NCBI RefSeq assembly: GCF_022479115.1
Contig: NZ_CP092497.1
Span: forward strand, 7,254,001 to 7,318,000
Origin: Amycolatopsis sp. EV170708-02-1
GTDB lineage: Bacteria; Actinomycetota; Actinomycetes; Mycobacteriales; Pseudonocardiaceae
DNA: 64,000 nucleotides
Reading direction: 5' to 3'
Each line of letters begins with the position of its first letter. Position 1 is the stretch's first letter. Position numbers and translations under genes: made by a program. Shown in pieces: positions 26,673-35,490 of the stretch. Under the pieces are notes generated by a model. It was not told the origin of the DNA. It searched no databases and saw nothing but the letters and a program-made list of their open reading frames with translations.

Positions 26673-26701
26673 GCCGGACCCCTTTCAGCTGGTCAGAGCC
26701 G

Positions 26702-26719
26702 CCATAGAGTGCTCTATGG
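26702..26719. promoter_or_regulatory. TetR-type operator upstream of the acyl-CoA synthetase
   Basis: CCATAGAG and CTCTATGG form a perfect 8-bp inverted repeat with 2 nt (TG) at the centre, 30 bp upstream of the synthetase start. Compact palindromes of this size are typical TetR sites, and the operon encodes a TetR protein. Confidence 0.55.
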
Positions 26720-26740
26720 TGACTCGGCGACCGGCAGGCG

Positions 26741-27946
26741 TCAAGCCACGAACAGGCTGAGCAGTCCCTCGACCGAGCGCACGATCACCCGGGCGGCGGC
26801 GCGTTCGGCGTGCGCGGCGTCGGCTCGTTCCGCCTCGTGCCGCCAGCGGACGAGCGCGTTTTCGGCCGCCGCGTGGATCTCGGCCGGATCCGCGTCGGGT
26901 TCGAGACCGAGCCGTTCGGTGGGCGCGAGTCCCTGCGCGCCGAGCAGCCGGACGGCTTCCTCCGCGCTCTCCCCGGACAACGCCGTGCGGCCACCGCGGA
27001 TGCCCGCGATGAGCCGCAGTTCCCGGAAGTCGTGCGCGGCCGCGGCGAAGCGTTCCACGCGGGCGGCCAGCCGATCACCATGCGGGAGAGGTTCCGCGGC
27101 GAGAAGGCCTTCCAAGCGCACCACCGCCGTGCGCGCCTTCAGTGCCTCGGCTCGCGCGACGAAACACCCCGCGAGCGTGTCCCTCAGGTCGCCGAGACCG
27201 CTGCGGTGCACGAGTTCCGCCGAGAGTTTCAGCCTGTTCTCGCAACCGGTGCGGATCAAGGTGATCGCCAGCCGGACCCCGTAGAGCCCGAACCGCGACA
27301 CCAGGTGTTTCCGCGATTCCGGCGAGACCCCCACCGGGAACGGATCGTCCACAAAGGAATCCACGGACAGGAGATACCGCTCCAGTTCCGGCCGGGAGAC
27401 CGACGCCAGCGCGCGCAGCACCTCGAATTCGTCGTCCCGCAACGCTCGTCCCGCGTAGCCCAGCTGTCCGGCGACCGCGATGACTCCCTGGAATCCCGCG
27501 CAATCCGGGTTCTCGCGCCAAGCGCGGCGGGCCAGCTGTTTCGCGGTGAGCAAGGCGTCGATCCGGCCCGCGCCGACCTCGTCCGCCCTGCCGAGCACGA
27601 GCACCGAGTTCACCGCCGTCTGCCGCGCGAACGCCGAACCGCCCACCGGCCGGGTGCCGGCGAGTTCGTCGGGTTCGAGATGGCGCACCAACCGCACCGT
27701 CGCGTCGACGTGTTCGGCGAAAGCCGGGGTGTCGAACAGATCGATCTCGCGCAAGGCCCGCGTCGGCCATTCCGCCAGCGCGGAGACCAAAGTGGACTTC
27801 CCGGTTCCCGGCGTGCCGATGAAGCCGACGCGCAGTGGTTCGTCCAGCCGCTCCAGGCATTCCCGCAGCATCGCCACCGCGTGCGGGCGGTCCCGGTAAT
27901 GCGCGGCGGCCTCGTTCAGCAGTTCCCGGACATCGAGAGTGGTCAC
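26741..27946 (-). CDS. iniC: IniC-like dynamin-family GTPase
   Basis: About 401 residues from GTG 27946, overlapping the iniA stop (GTGA). A P-loop GFIGTPGTGKSTLVSALAEW lies near residue 40, with a possible switch motif LFDTPAFAEH. A long helical C-terminal part (DFRELRLIAGIRGGRTAL and charged helices) follows, as in bacterial dynamin-like proteins. In mycobacteria IniA and IniC are envelope-stress GTPases induced by cell-wall drugs. The name rests on its place next to iniA and iniB homologues. Confidence 0.75.
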   Translation of the reverse strand: MTTLDVRELLNEAAAHYRDRPHAVAMLRECLERLDEPLRVGFIGTPGTGKSTLVSALAEWPTRALREIDLFDTPAFAEHVDATVRLVRHLEPDELAGTRPVGGSAFARQTAVNSVLVLGRADEVGAGRIDALLTAKQLARRAWRENPDCAGFQGVIAVAGQLGYAGRALRDDEFEVLRALASVSRPELERYLLSVDSFVDDPFPVGVSPESRKHLVSRFGLYGVRLAITLIRTGCENRLKLSAELVHRSGLGDLRDTLAGCFVARAEALKARTAVVRLEGLLAAEPLPHGDRLAARVERFAAAAHDFRELRLIAGIRGGRTALSGESAEEAVRLLGAQGLAPTERLGLEPDADPAEIHAAAENALVRWRHEAERADAAHAERAAARVIVRSVEGLLSLFVA

Positions 27947-29762
27947 GCCGACAGCTCCCGGCGCGGCGCGGCGCCGGTGCCGAGTGCCCCCGCCTTCCGG
28001 TGCAGGGCGGCCAGCCGGTCGATCTCCTTCTTGACCCGCTGGGTACGCCGGTCCCGTTCGGCGGAGCCGGCGATGATCAGTTCCCGTTGCCGCGTCAGCT
28101 CTTCCGAGAGCTGGTCGGACAGCGCGGCGAAATGGTCGCGCAGACGCCGCTGCACCTGACGGACCTCGTCCTTGATCTCCTTGCTGAACCGGATGAACAC
28201 GTCGTCGACGTGGCGCTGCGCCGCGGCCTTCGCCAGCGCTTGGCGGCGCTGCAACCGCATCCCGCCTTCGTCGCGGACGCTCTTGGTGGCGAACGCGACA
28301 CCGGCGCCGAGCGACACCGGGTTGATCAACGGCAGCCCGGCGAGACTGGTGACCAGGCCGAACATCAGCACGCCGCCATAGGAACCGCGCAAGCCGGTGA
28401 AGAGTTTCTGGCCGATCTTGAACCGCTCGATCTTGGGGGCGCCGACCTCGGGGATCGAGTCCACCCCGGACCCGGTCAGCGGCAGTTCCGGCGCGTGGCC
28501 GTAATGCGGCCCGAAGGTCGAAGCGACGGCTTGCGCGATCCACTCCGACCGGTCGGACACCCAGTTGTAGTTCGTCTCGACGGCCTCGGCGAGATTCTCC
28601 TCCAGCCAGGTCTGGAAATCCGGCCAGATCTGTACCGGGTCGCCCTCGTCGAAGGTGCGGTCGACATGCCGCACGATCACCCGGGTCCGCTCACGCAGGT
28701 CGTATTCGGCGTCGGAGATCAGATCGGTGATCTCGTCGGACAACATGTTCTGCCAGCGGACGTTCTGCCGCCGCAGTTCCTCGGTGCGCCGTTGTGCCTG
28801 GTGCAGCAGGGTGACCTGGTCGATGCCGTTGTCCTGCGAGACGGCGTTCAGCCTGGTCTGCAGCGTCTCGACCAGTTCGACCGCCGCCGCGCGCACACTC
28901 ACCGCGGCGGCGAGCGCGCGGGTGCGTTCGATCGGGCGCGCGGCCTGTTCTCCCACCCAGTTCAGGAGTTCCGGGAAGCCGGACCGTCCGTTGAGGGCGG
29001 CGTCACCGGACTTCGCGGCGGCTTGACGGACCGTCGCGGACACGGGGAAGACGTCGGCGACGACACCGGTCTCCGACAGCGCGGCCCGATTGCGGGCGGC
29101 TAGTTCCCGCCAGTCCGGGCTCGCGTCGATCTTGGTCAGTGCCAGCACCAGCGCCGGGCACCAGGTGCGGATATGCCTCGCCAGCGCGAGTTCGGCGGGC
29201 TGGAGTTCCTGTGTCGCGTCGGAGACGAGGATCACCGCGTGCGCGTCGGCGAGGACGTCGAGGGTGGCCGCCGTACGCGGGACCGGGGATCCCCGATCGC
29301 CGGGGTGTCGACGAGCACCAGCCCCGTGCCGAGGAGTTCGCGTGGCAGGCCGACTTCGACCCGGCGCAGCGAACCGGGCGGCCGGACCTCGAGTTCCTTG
29401 GCGAGATCGCCGACCGGCACGTTCTCCCTGGCGCGCCCGACCAGGACGGCGGCGGGGTCGGCGGCGTACCCGATCTCCGTGGGAACGGCGGGCGTACTCG
29501 CGTCCCCGACCGCGCAGACCGGCGCGTTCAGCAGCGCGTTGAGCAGGTAACCCTTGCCCTGTTTGGGAAAACCGACCACCGCGATCCGGGTGCCCGGCGC
29601 CCGCTGGTCCCGTCTGCGCCGGAGCCGTTCGGCCAGGTCGGCGCGACCGTGGGCGGCACAGGCGTCCAAGGTCTCGTTGAGCACGTCGAGCCAGGCGGGG
29701 CTGTCACGGGGATGCAGTGTTCCCTTAACCAAGCGCGGAATCAATGTGGCATGGGCCAACAT
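27943..29762 (-). pseudogene. iniA: IniA-like dynamin-family GTPase, frameshifted
   Basis: A gene of about 606 residues from ATG 29762, split by a frameshift at the C/G runs 29285-29294. The N-terminal frame gives RIAVVGFPKQGKGYLLNALL and VLVDTPAIG; the C-terminal frame resumes with RTAATLDVLADAHAVILVSDATQE, then VLALTKIDA (G4) and a membrane-interacting helical region (SYGGVLMFGLVTSLAGLPLINPVSLGAGVAF). One extra base in CCCC 29291-29294 (or 29285-29288) joins the halves. The P-loop has Gly where Ser/Thr should coordinate Mg2+ (GKG), which may affect GTP binding. IniA tubulates or fuses membranes under drug stress in mycobacteria. Confidence 0.75.
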
Positions 29763-29769
29763 GCCGTGC

Positions 29770-29801
29770 GGGCCCCGCGACCTGCTGCGGTCGCGGGGCC
29801 C
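29770..29801. terminator. Hairpin between iniB and iniA homologues
   Basis: A perfect 13-bp GC-rich stem (29770-29782 with 29789-29801) and 6-nt loop lies in the short gap after iniB. Because iniA follows in the same direction, it probably acts as a partial terminator or mRNA stabiliser that sets iniB above iniA. Confidence 0.6.
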
Positions 29802-29827
29802 TGACACAGAGCTGAAAAATGTTCAGA

Positions 29828-30934
29828 TCAGCCGATGTGGATGTCGTTGTTCGACGCGATGTCGCCGGTGCCGATGTTGACGTCGTTGAGGTTGCCGATG
29901 GTGTGGCCGATGTTGTTGCCGACCTCGGAAACCGTGTCGTGGACGTCGGAGACGCCCGCGTGGTTCGCGACGTTGGCGACCTCGTTGGCCACGTTGCCGG
30001 TCACGTCGCCGTTGTTGTGGGCGATGTTGTTGGCGATGTCACCGTTGCCGTAGTTGTTCGCGATGTCGTGCACCTTGGTGGTGACATCGGCGACGTCGAC
30101 GTGACCGATGGTGCTGGTCAGGTCGCCGACCTCGGAGAGGAAGTTCGGGGCGTCGCCCGCGACACCGTCGGCGCGCGGCAGGTCGCTGGTCAGGTCGCCG
30201 ACGGCCGGGACCGAGTCGACGGCGGGCAGGGCGGCGGCGTCGACGGCCGGGACGCCGTGGGCCACGTCGGTCGCGGTGTCGAGGGCACCGGTGGCGAGGT
30301 CGCCGGCCTGGCCGACGGAAGCGGCGTCGAGACCACGCGAAAGGTCGTCGGTCAGCCCGAAGCTGCCGACGGTGTTCTGCGCGAGGGCGGTCACGCCGGC
30401 GGCGGCGTTCGACACGTCGGTCACGTCGGAGACGGCCGGCACGGCGGACAGGCCGGGGACGTCGACCGGCAGGTCGCCGACGGCGGGCACGGCCGGGACG
30501 GCGGGCAGGTCACCCAGCTCCGGCAGACCCGGGACGGCCGGGACACCCGGGAGACCGGCCTCGGGCAGGCCCGGCAGGGCGCCGGCACCGGGGACGGCGA
30601 CCGGCAGGCCGGCGGTCAGCGCGGTGAGCTGGTCGATCGCGCCCTGGACACCGTCGGCGCACTCGCCGTCGGTGCCGTTGACGGCGTTCGTGACGCCGCC
30701 GAAGCCCGCCAGGTTGTCGGCGGTGGCCGCGGTGGCACCGGTGAGGTCGGTGGCGGTGCCGACCGGGACGAAGTCGAGCACCAGCGGGACGACCTCGTGC
30801 ACGTCGGCGGCGTTGATGTCGCCGAGGCCGGCGTCGGCCAGCACCTGCTGCGGGTTGTTGGCGAACGCCGCGCGGGCCGCGGTGTCGTTCAGCAGGTTCA
30901 GCGTGAAGTCGTGCAGGGTCTGGACGGAACCCAT
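29828..30934 (-). CDS. iniB: IniB-like protein with IniB N-terminal domain
   Basis: A 368-residue protein from ATG 30934 with AGGAGAG upstream. Residues 1-58 match the IniB N-terminal domain (TLHDFTLNLLNDTAARAAFANNP, LGDINAADVHEVVPLVLDFVP). The rest is low in complexity, rich in Gly, Ala, Val, Leu, Pro and Asp, with GLPEL/VPAVG-type repeats. The end turns into Asn-rich repeats (NNIAHNNGDVTGNVANEV). No signal peptide or membrane helix is evident. Mycobacterial IniB is a Gly/Ala-rich envelope-stress protein of unknown mechanism. It heads the iniBAC-type operon. Confidence 0.8.
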   Translation of the reverse strand: MGSVQTLHDFTLNLLNDTAARAAFANNPQQVLADAGLGDINAADVHEVVPLVLDFVPVGTATDLTGATAATADNLAGFGGVTNAVNGTDGECADGVQGAIDQLTALTAGLPVAVPGAGALPGLPEAGLPGVPAVPGLPELGDLPAVPAVPAVGDLPVDVPGLSAVPAVSDVTDVSNAAAGVTALAQNTVGSFGLTDDLSRGLDAASVGQAGDLATGALDTATDVAHGVPAVDAAALPAVDSVPAVGDLTSDLPRADGVAGDAPNFLSEVGDLTSTIGHVDVADVTTKVHDIANNYGNGDIANNIAHNNGDVTGNVANEVANVANHAGVSDVHDTVSEVGNNIGHTIGNLNDVNIGTGDIASNNDIHIG

Positions 30935-31024
30935 GAAAGGACTCTCCTGAGGGTCTAGGTCGGTGGGGCGCGCCCGGCGGCCGGAGGGCACGGCTGAGCG
31001 CAGGTCACCGAAGTTAGTGAGCCG

Positions 31025-31133
31025 GTGCCCATGGGCACATCGGGGATCACTCCTGGTCGTCGCTCACTCAGCCAATAGGGGATCGGTATGACATCGTTAG
31101 GGCGTTAGGGGCTTAACCGAGACGCACTCGGTT
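31025..31133. promoter_or_regulatory. Divergent ini control region with dyads and direct repeats
   Basis: The 295-bp gap between iniB and the Hsp70-like gene holds a perfect palindrome GTGCCCATGGGCAC (31025-31038). It also holds two adjacent GTTAGGG copies (31096-31102 and 31104-31110) and a hairpin with AACCGAG/CTCGGTT arms (31115-31121 with 31127-31133). These are candidates for the IniR-like regulator and for other stress regulators. No binding is shown. Confidence 0.4.
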
Positions 31134-31229
31134 GGGTTTAATGCCAACCCTCACCCGGATGGGTCAAGCCGTTCAGGTGAGTGGCCCTATTTGGTCCTTA
31201 GGGGCTGGTCAAGCGAAGGAGGATGCTCG

Positions 31230-32375
31230 TTGCCCTACGTCCTCGGCATCGATATCGCCTCGACCCGCACCACCGCCGCCACCTGCGTGAACTCCGGCGA
31301 CGGCTGGAGCGTGCCCGAGCCGTCGTGGCTCGGCGCGCGTGGCCCGGCGGCGGCGTCGGCGGTGTTCCTCGACGACGACGGCTACCTGCTCACCGGGGAC
31401 GCCGCGGTCGAGGCAGGCCGGTCCGCGCCCGCCCGCCTGCTCACCGGGTTCCACGAACGGGTCGGCGACGACGTCCCCGTGATCGTCGGCGGCGAGCGGT
31501 TCCCGGCCGAATCCCTCAGCGCGGTCCTCGTCGACGCGGCGGTGGATCAAGCGGCCGAACGCTTCGGGGAGAAACCGCACCACATCGTGCTCACGCATCC
31601 CGTCGGCTGGGGTTCGTTCCGCCGGGACCTGCTGCGCCGGGCACTGGCCGAAGCCGGATTCCCCCGTGCCGCGCTGGTGGCGGCGCCCGTCGCGGCGCTG
31701 CACGCGTACCTCGCCCCGCACGGCGACGTCACCGCCGGTGTCTGCGAATTCGGCCCGGACGGCGCGGTCGTCACGATCGCCGCCGCCACCGTCAACGGCT
31801 GGCAACCGATCAAAACGCTGGAGGGTGTCGACCCCACCGAGGCCGTCGGCAAGGTCTTCGAACTCGCGCACGGCGCCGGGGTGCCGCCGCAGGCGCTGGC
31901 GGGCATCGTGCTCTGCGGCGAGGCACCGCCGGTTCCCGGCCGGACACCGTGCCCCGTCTTCGTGTCGAGCGACCCGGTGCTGACGGTGGCGACCGGTGCG
32001 GCCAACATCGCCGCGCGACGTGACCTTCCTCAACCCGGCGGGGCGGGATCGCGCGCCGTCGCGACCGTCGAAACCACCCTGCTTCCCCGGGTCGACACGC
32101 CCGAAGAGCTCACCGAGCGGCCCGAACGGCCGCCGGTGGACATCACCCCCTTCCCCTTGCCAGAACGCACCGGGGCGGCGAAACTGCTCAGCCGGCGCAA
32201 GCCCCTCGTCGCCGGTGCCGCGGTCGTGGTGCTCGCCGCGACCACCCTGCTGCTCACCCTGACCACTCGAGAAGCCACCGCCGACAAGGGTCCCGAAGCC
32301 CCTCCCACCACTTCGAGTTCGTGCGCACCGCCCACCCCCGGCGCCACGCCGTCCACTCCCGAAGGTCGCTGTTGA
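31230..32375 (+). CDS. Hsp70-like (actin-fold) protein with C-terminal membrane anchor
   Basis: About 381 residues from TTG 31230, which has AAGGAGGA 6 nt upstream. The N terminus YVLGIDIASTRTTAATC is the phosphate-1 loop of the Hsp70/actin ATPase fold; IVLTHPVGWGSFRRDLLRRALAEAG and PVAALHAYL are family strands. The phosphate-2 region CEFGPDGAVVTIAA lacks the usual DLGGGT, so ATP hydrolysis is doubtful. There is no peptide-binding domain; instead a membrane helix (VAGAAVVVLAATTLLLTLT) and a short Pro/Thr/Ser-rich tail follow. It overlaps the IniR-like gene (TTGA), so the two are translated together. Confidence 0.75.
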   Translation: MPYVLGIDIASTRTTAATCVNSGDGWSVPEPSWLGARGPAAASAVFLDDDGYLLTGDAAVEAGRSAPARLLTGFHERVGDDVPVIVGGERFPAESLSAVLVDAAVDQAAERFGEKPHHIVLTHPVGWGSFRRDLLRRALAEAGFPRAALVAAPVAALHAYLAPHGDVTAGVCEFGPDGAVVTIAAATVNGWQPIKTLEGVDPTEAVGKVFELAHGAGVPPQALAGIVLCGEAPPVPGRTPCPVFVSSDPVLTVATGAANIAARRDLPQPGGAGSRAVATVETTLLPRVDTPEELTERPERPPVDITPFPLPERTGAAKLLSRRKPLVAGAAVVVLAATTLLLTLTTREATADKGPEAPPTTSSSCAPPTPGATPSTPEGRC

Positions 32376-34723
32376 ACGCACTGCTCGACAAGCCCGGCAT
32401 CATCCATCCGGGTGCCCGGCGCCTGCTCGACGAGGTGACCACCGCTCCGGAAGCCCCGGTGCGGGTCGCCGTCGTCGCCCCCGGCGGGCACGGCAAGACG
32501 CATCTGCTCGGCCTGCTCGGACGTCGCTACGCGGACGCCGGGATCGAGGCCCTGCTGATCGACGACGCCGACCAGCTCGACGACGACGAGATCGCGAAGA
32601 TCAAAGCGCGAGCGGAGGAAACGACGGCGCCCGTCGTCCTCGCCTTCCGGACCGCAGCACGGACGAAAGCGCTGCGCGCGCTCGCCGATTCCTTCGGCAG
32701 GTCGGTGCCCTTGGGGGCTTTCGGCGTCGACGACGTCCGGCGGCTCGTCGAGTACGCCGGCGGCGACGCGGCCACCGCGGCGGAGGTCCACGCCAGAACC
32801 GGTGGTGTGCCGGGACTCGTGGTGCGCGCGGTCACCGGACGGCTCGCGGACTTCCGCGGCGAACTGGAACAGCTGGACGACGACGTGCACCGCTACCTGA
32901 TCGCGGCGGAAGCGGGCGCCGGCCGGAATCTCGATCTTCTGGCCGCGCTCCTGAACCGGGATCGCGAAGGTCTGCCCGAGATCTTCGACAGCGCCAGGGC
33001 GACCGGTCTCCTCGGCGAGGACGACGTCCTGCTGCCGATCGCGGCCGAAGCCATCCGGGCCTGGGGTTCGCCGGGGCGACGGCTGACGGTGCTGCAGCGG
33101 CTGGTGGAACTCCAGCTCCGGGACGGGCTTCCGGTGCTGGACCTCGCCCGGTCGTTGCTGGGAACGGGAAGTTCGGGCGCGAGCGCGGCGGCGGCCTTCG
33201 AAGCGGCCGCACGCGAGGCGATGCCCGACGACACGAAACTCGCGGCGCGGTTCTACGAGGCCGCGTCCGAGGCCGGTGGGCGCGGCGCGGCGCTCACCGT
33301 CGGCTGGGCGCACGCCTCGGCGCTGGCCGGGGACCTCGACACCGCATTGCGGCTCGGTGACGGCATGCTCGGCAGCACGTCGGACACGGACGCCAGGGCC
33401 GCGGGCGCCGAAGTGGCCGCTACCGTGCTGGCGCATCGCGGCGAACTGGCGCACAGTGCCGAGCTGTACCAATGGTCCGGGCGGGCGGCGTCGAAGGCGT
33501 TCGCCGCGATCGCGTTGCTGGGCACCGGAAAACTCGAGGCCGCCCGGGGTGTGCTGGAAACCCCCGAGGTCCCGACCCTGTTCGCCGGAGCCGCCTCGCG
33601 GATGGCACGGGCGATCACCGACTCCGTGTCGGGTTGCGGCGCCGAGACCCTGTCCGCACTGCTGGGCGCGGCTTCGATGCTGGAATCGGCGGGCGCTCCG
33701 GCTCCGCTCCCGGACAGCCCGGCGGCCCTGGCGGCGTTGGTGGGCCTGCATTCCGGCGAACTCGCACTGGCCGAGTCGGTGTTGAGCCGCGCGGAGAACG
33801 GCCGGATCGGTGGCGACCTGCTCGCGAAGCGGCACCGGCTGCTGCTCGGCTGGGTCGCGATGACCGCGGGCGACCTCAAAACGGCCGCCGAGGCCCTGAT
33901 GCCGCCGGACGGCCTCGAAGCGCGCGACGAACTCTTCGCCGCCACCCTGCAGCTGGGCCTGGCACGGCGCGCGAGCGATCTTCCCGGCCTGCAACGCTCC
34001 TGGGACCGGGCGTATCAGGCTTCGATGCGCCAGCAGCCGGACCTGTATTCGCTGCTACCACTGGGAGAACTCGCGATCGCGGCCGCACGGGGCGGTGCGA
34101 GCGCCAAACTGGCCGGACAGCTGGAGCGGGCACACGCCGTGCTCGACGCGCTCGGCAATCCTCCACTGTGGACAGCCACCCTGCGCTGGCACGAACTGCA
34201 CGCCGCCATCACCGTCGAGGACCACGCGTCGGCCGGGGAACATCTGGCCGCGTTGACCGATTTCGCTTCCTGCGGCCGCTATCCCGCGGCCCTCGCCGCC
34301 GCCGCGACCGGCTGGCTCGCGGTCTTGACCGGAAACTTCGATCCGGAATCGATCACCGCGTCCGCGTCGGAACTGCACGAACTCGGGCTGTGCTGGGACG
34401 CTTCCCGGCTGGCCGGGCAGGCGGCGATCCGGACCTCCGACCGGAAGGCGATGGTCCAGCTGCTCGAAGCGGCCCGGCAGTTCCAAGGCCGGGCGCCGGA
34501 GCCCGTCGCGGCCACCGGGTTGAACGCCTTGAGCGAACGGGAACTGGAAGTCGCCCGCCTCGTCGTCGGCGGGCTGACGTACAAGCAGGCCGGGAGCGAA
34601 CTGTTCATCTCGGGGAAGACCGTGGAACACCATATGGCGCGGATCCGGGGGAAACTCGGGGCCGGGGACCGGCGGGAGCTGCTGGCGATGCTGCGCGAAC
34701 TGCTCGCGGCGGGCGAAGGTTGA
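32372..34723 (+). CDS. IniR-like LuxR-family ATPase regulator
   Basis: A 783-residue protein from TTG 32372, overlapping the Hsp70-like stop. A STAND-type ATPase domain comes first, with Walker A VAPGGHGKTHLLGLL and Walker B ALLIDDADQLDDDE. A long TPR-like helical region follows (residues about 270-690). A C-terminal LuxR HTH is complete (LSERELEVARLVVGGLTYKQAGSELFISGKTVEHHMARIR). Size, domain order and position beside iniB fit IniR, the mycobacterial regulator of iniBAC reported to respond to free trehalose. It likely activates the divergent ini operon. Confidence 0.78.
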   Translation: MNALLDKPGIIHPGARRLLDEVTTAPEAPVRVAVVAPGGHGKTHLLGLLGRRYADAGIEALLIDDADQLDDDEIAKIKARAEETTAPVVLAFRTAARTKALRALADSFGRSVPLGAFGVDDVRRLVEYAGGDAATAAEVHARTGGVPGLVVRAVTGRLADFRGELEQLDDDVHRYLIAAEAGAGRNLDLLAALLNRDREGLPEIFDSARATGLLGEDDVLLPIAAEAIRAWGSPGRRLTVLQRLVELQLRDGLPVLDLARSLLGTGSSGASAAAAFEAAAREAMPDDTKLAARFYEAASEAGGRGAALTVGWAHASALAGDLDTALRLGDGMLGSTSDTDARAAGAEVAATVLAHRGELAHSAELYQWSGRAASKAFAAIALLGTGKLEAARGVLETPEVPTLFAGAASRMARAITDSVSGCGAETLSALLGAASMLESAGAPAPLPDSPAALAALVGLHSGELALAESVLSRAENGRIGGDLLAKRHRLLLGWVAMTAGDLKTAAEALMPPDGLEARDELFAATLQLGLARRASDLPGLQRSWDRAYQASMRQQPDLYSLLPLGELAIAAARGGASAKLAGQLERAHAVLDALGNPPLWTATLRWHELHAAITVEDHASAGEHLAALTDFASCGRYPAALAAAATGWLAVLTGNFDPESITASASELHELGLCWDASRLAGQAAIRTSDRKAMVQLLEAARQFQGRAPEPVAATGLNALSERELEVARLVVGGLTYKQAGSELFISGKTVEHHMARIRGKLGAGDRRELLAMLRELLAAGEG

Positions 34724-34771
34724 GTTTCGTCGGCCGCCGGGCCCGGCGCGGCAGCCCGCGTGGAGGAGCCG

Positions 34772-35373
34772 CTATTCGCCGGTCTCCACGGGATAGACGA
34801 GGTGCGTGACCTTCTTGCCCTGGATGACCTGGGGATCGCCGAACTCCAGGGGAGCGGCGCCGAGCGTGTCCACGAAACGGACTCCGTCTCCGAGCATGTA
34901 CGGCACAAGGTCGACGCGGATCTCGTCGAGCAACCGTTCTTCCAGCGCTTCGCGGGCCACGACGCCCGGGCCCACGCCGACGTTCTTGTCCCCGCGACCG
35001 CCTTGGCCCGGTCGATGGCGGCCTTGACTCCGCCCTCGGTCACGAAGACGAACTCGGCGCTTTCGGGAGCCCAGCCTTCAGGCACCGAATGAGTGACCAC
35101 GAAGACCTGCACGCGCATGGGGTGCTGTCCGCCCCATCCGTCCATGCCGTCGAACTGGTTTCGCCCGACCACCAGCGCCCCATAGCCCTCGATCATGTCG
35201 CGGACATAGTCGGCGGACGCCTCGGCCACTTGGTACGACCGGCCCGGCGACGCGGTGGGCACCTCGACATCACCGGCCCGGCACCACGCGAACAGGTACT
35301 CGAACCCGCCGTTCTCCGGACCGGCGATGAAACCGTCCAGCGACACCGATGCCTGAGTCACCACCTTCGGCAT
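34772..35373 (-). pseudogene. RibD C-terminal/dihydrofolate-reductase-like protein, frameshifted
   Basis: A gene of about 200 residues from ATG 35373 (AAGGGA upstream). It starts MPKVVTQASVSLDGFIAGPENG, the standard opening of actinobacterial dihydrofolate-reductase-family proteins. It continues with YGALVVGRNQFDG and IDRAKAVAG. The frame breaks at the CCCC run 34990-34993; one extra base gives the expected DKNVGVGPGVVAREALEERLLDEI and DGVRFVDTLG to the stop at 34772. Single-base loss or sequencing error. The enzyme would reduce an unknown pteridine-like or other substrate with NADPH. Confidence 0.75.
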
Positions 35374-35490
35374 GAGAAATCCCTTCTGACGCACTGAATC
35401 GAGACTTCTCGACCGCTCGACACTGGCACCGTGACCGGTCGTTGTCCACTTCTCCCGTGCTCTACGACACGACTGTCGGAGGCGGGCTGT

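Noticed and set aside
29819..30958. Long plus-strand open frame opposite iniB
   Set aside because: It is the reverse reading of a Gly/Asp/Val-rich repetitive gene; it has no ribosome site or domain, while the minus strand has a clear IniB N-terminal domain and ribosome site.
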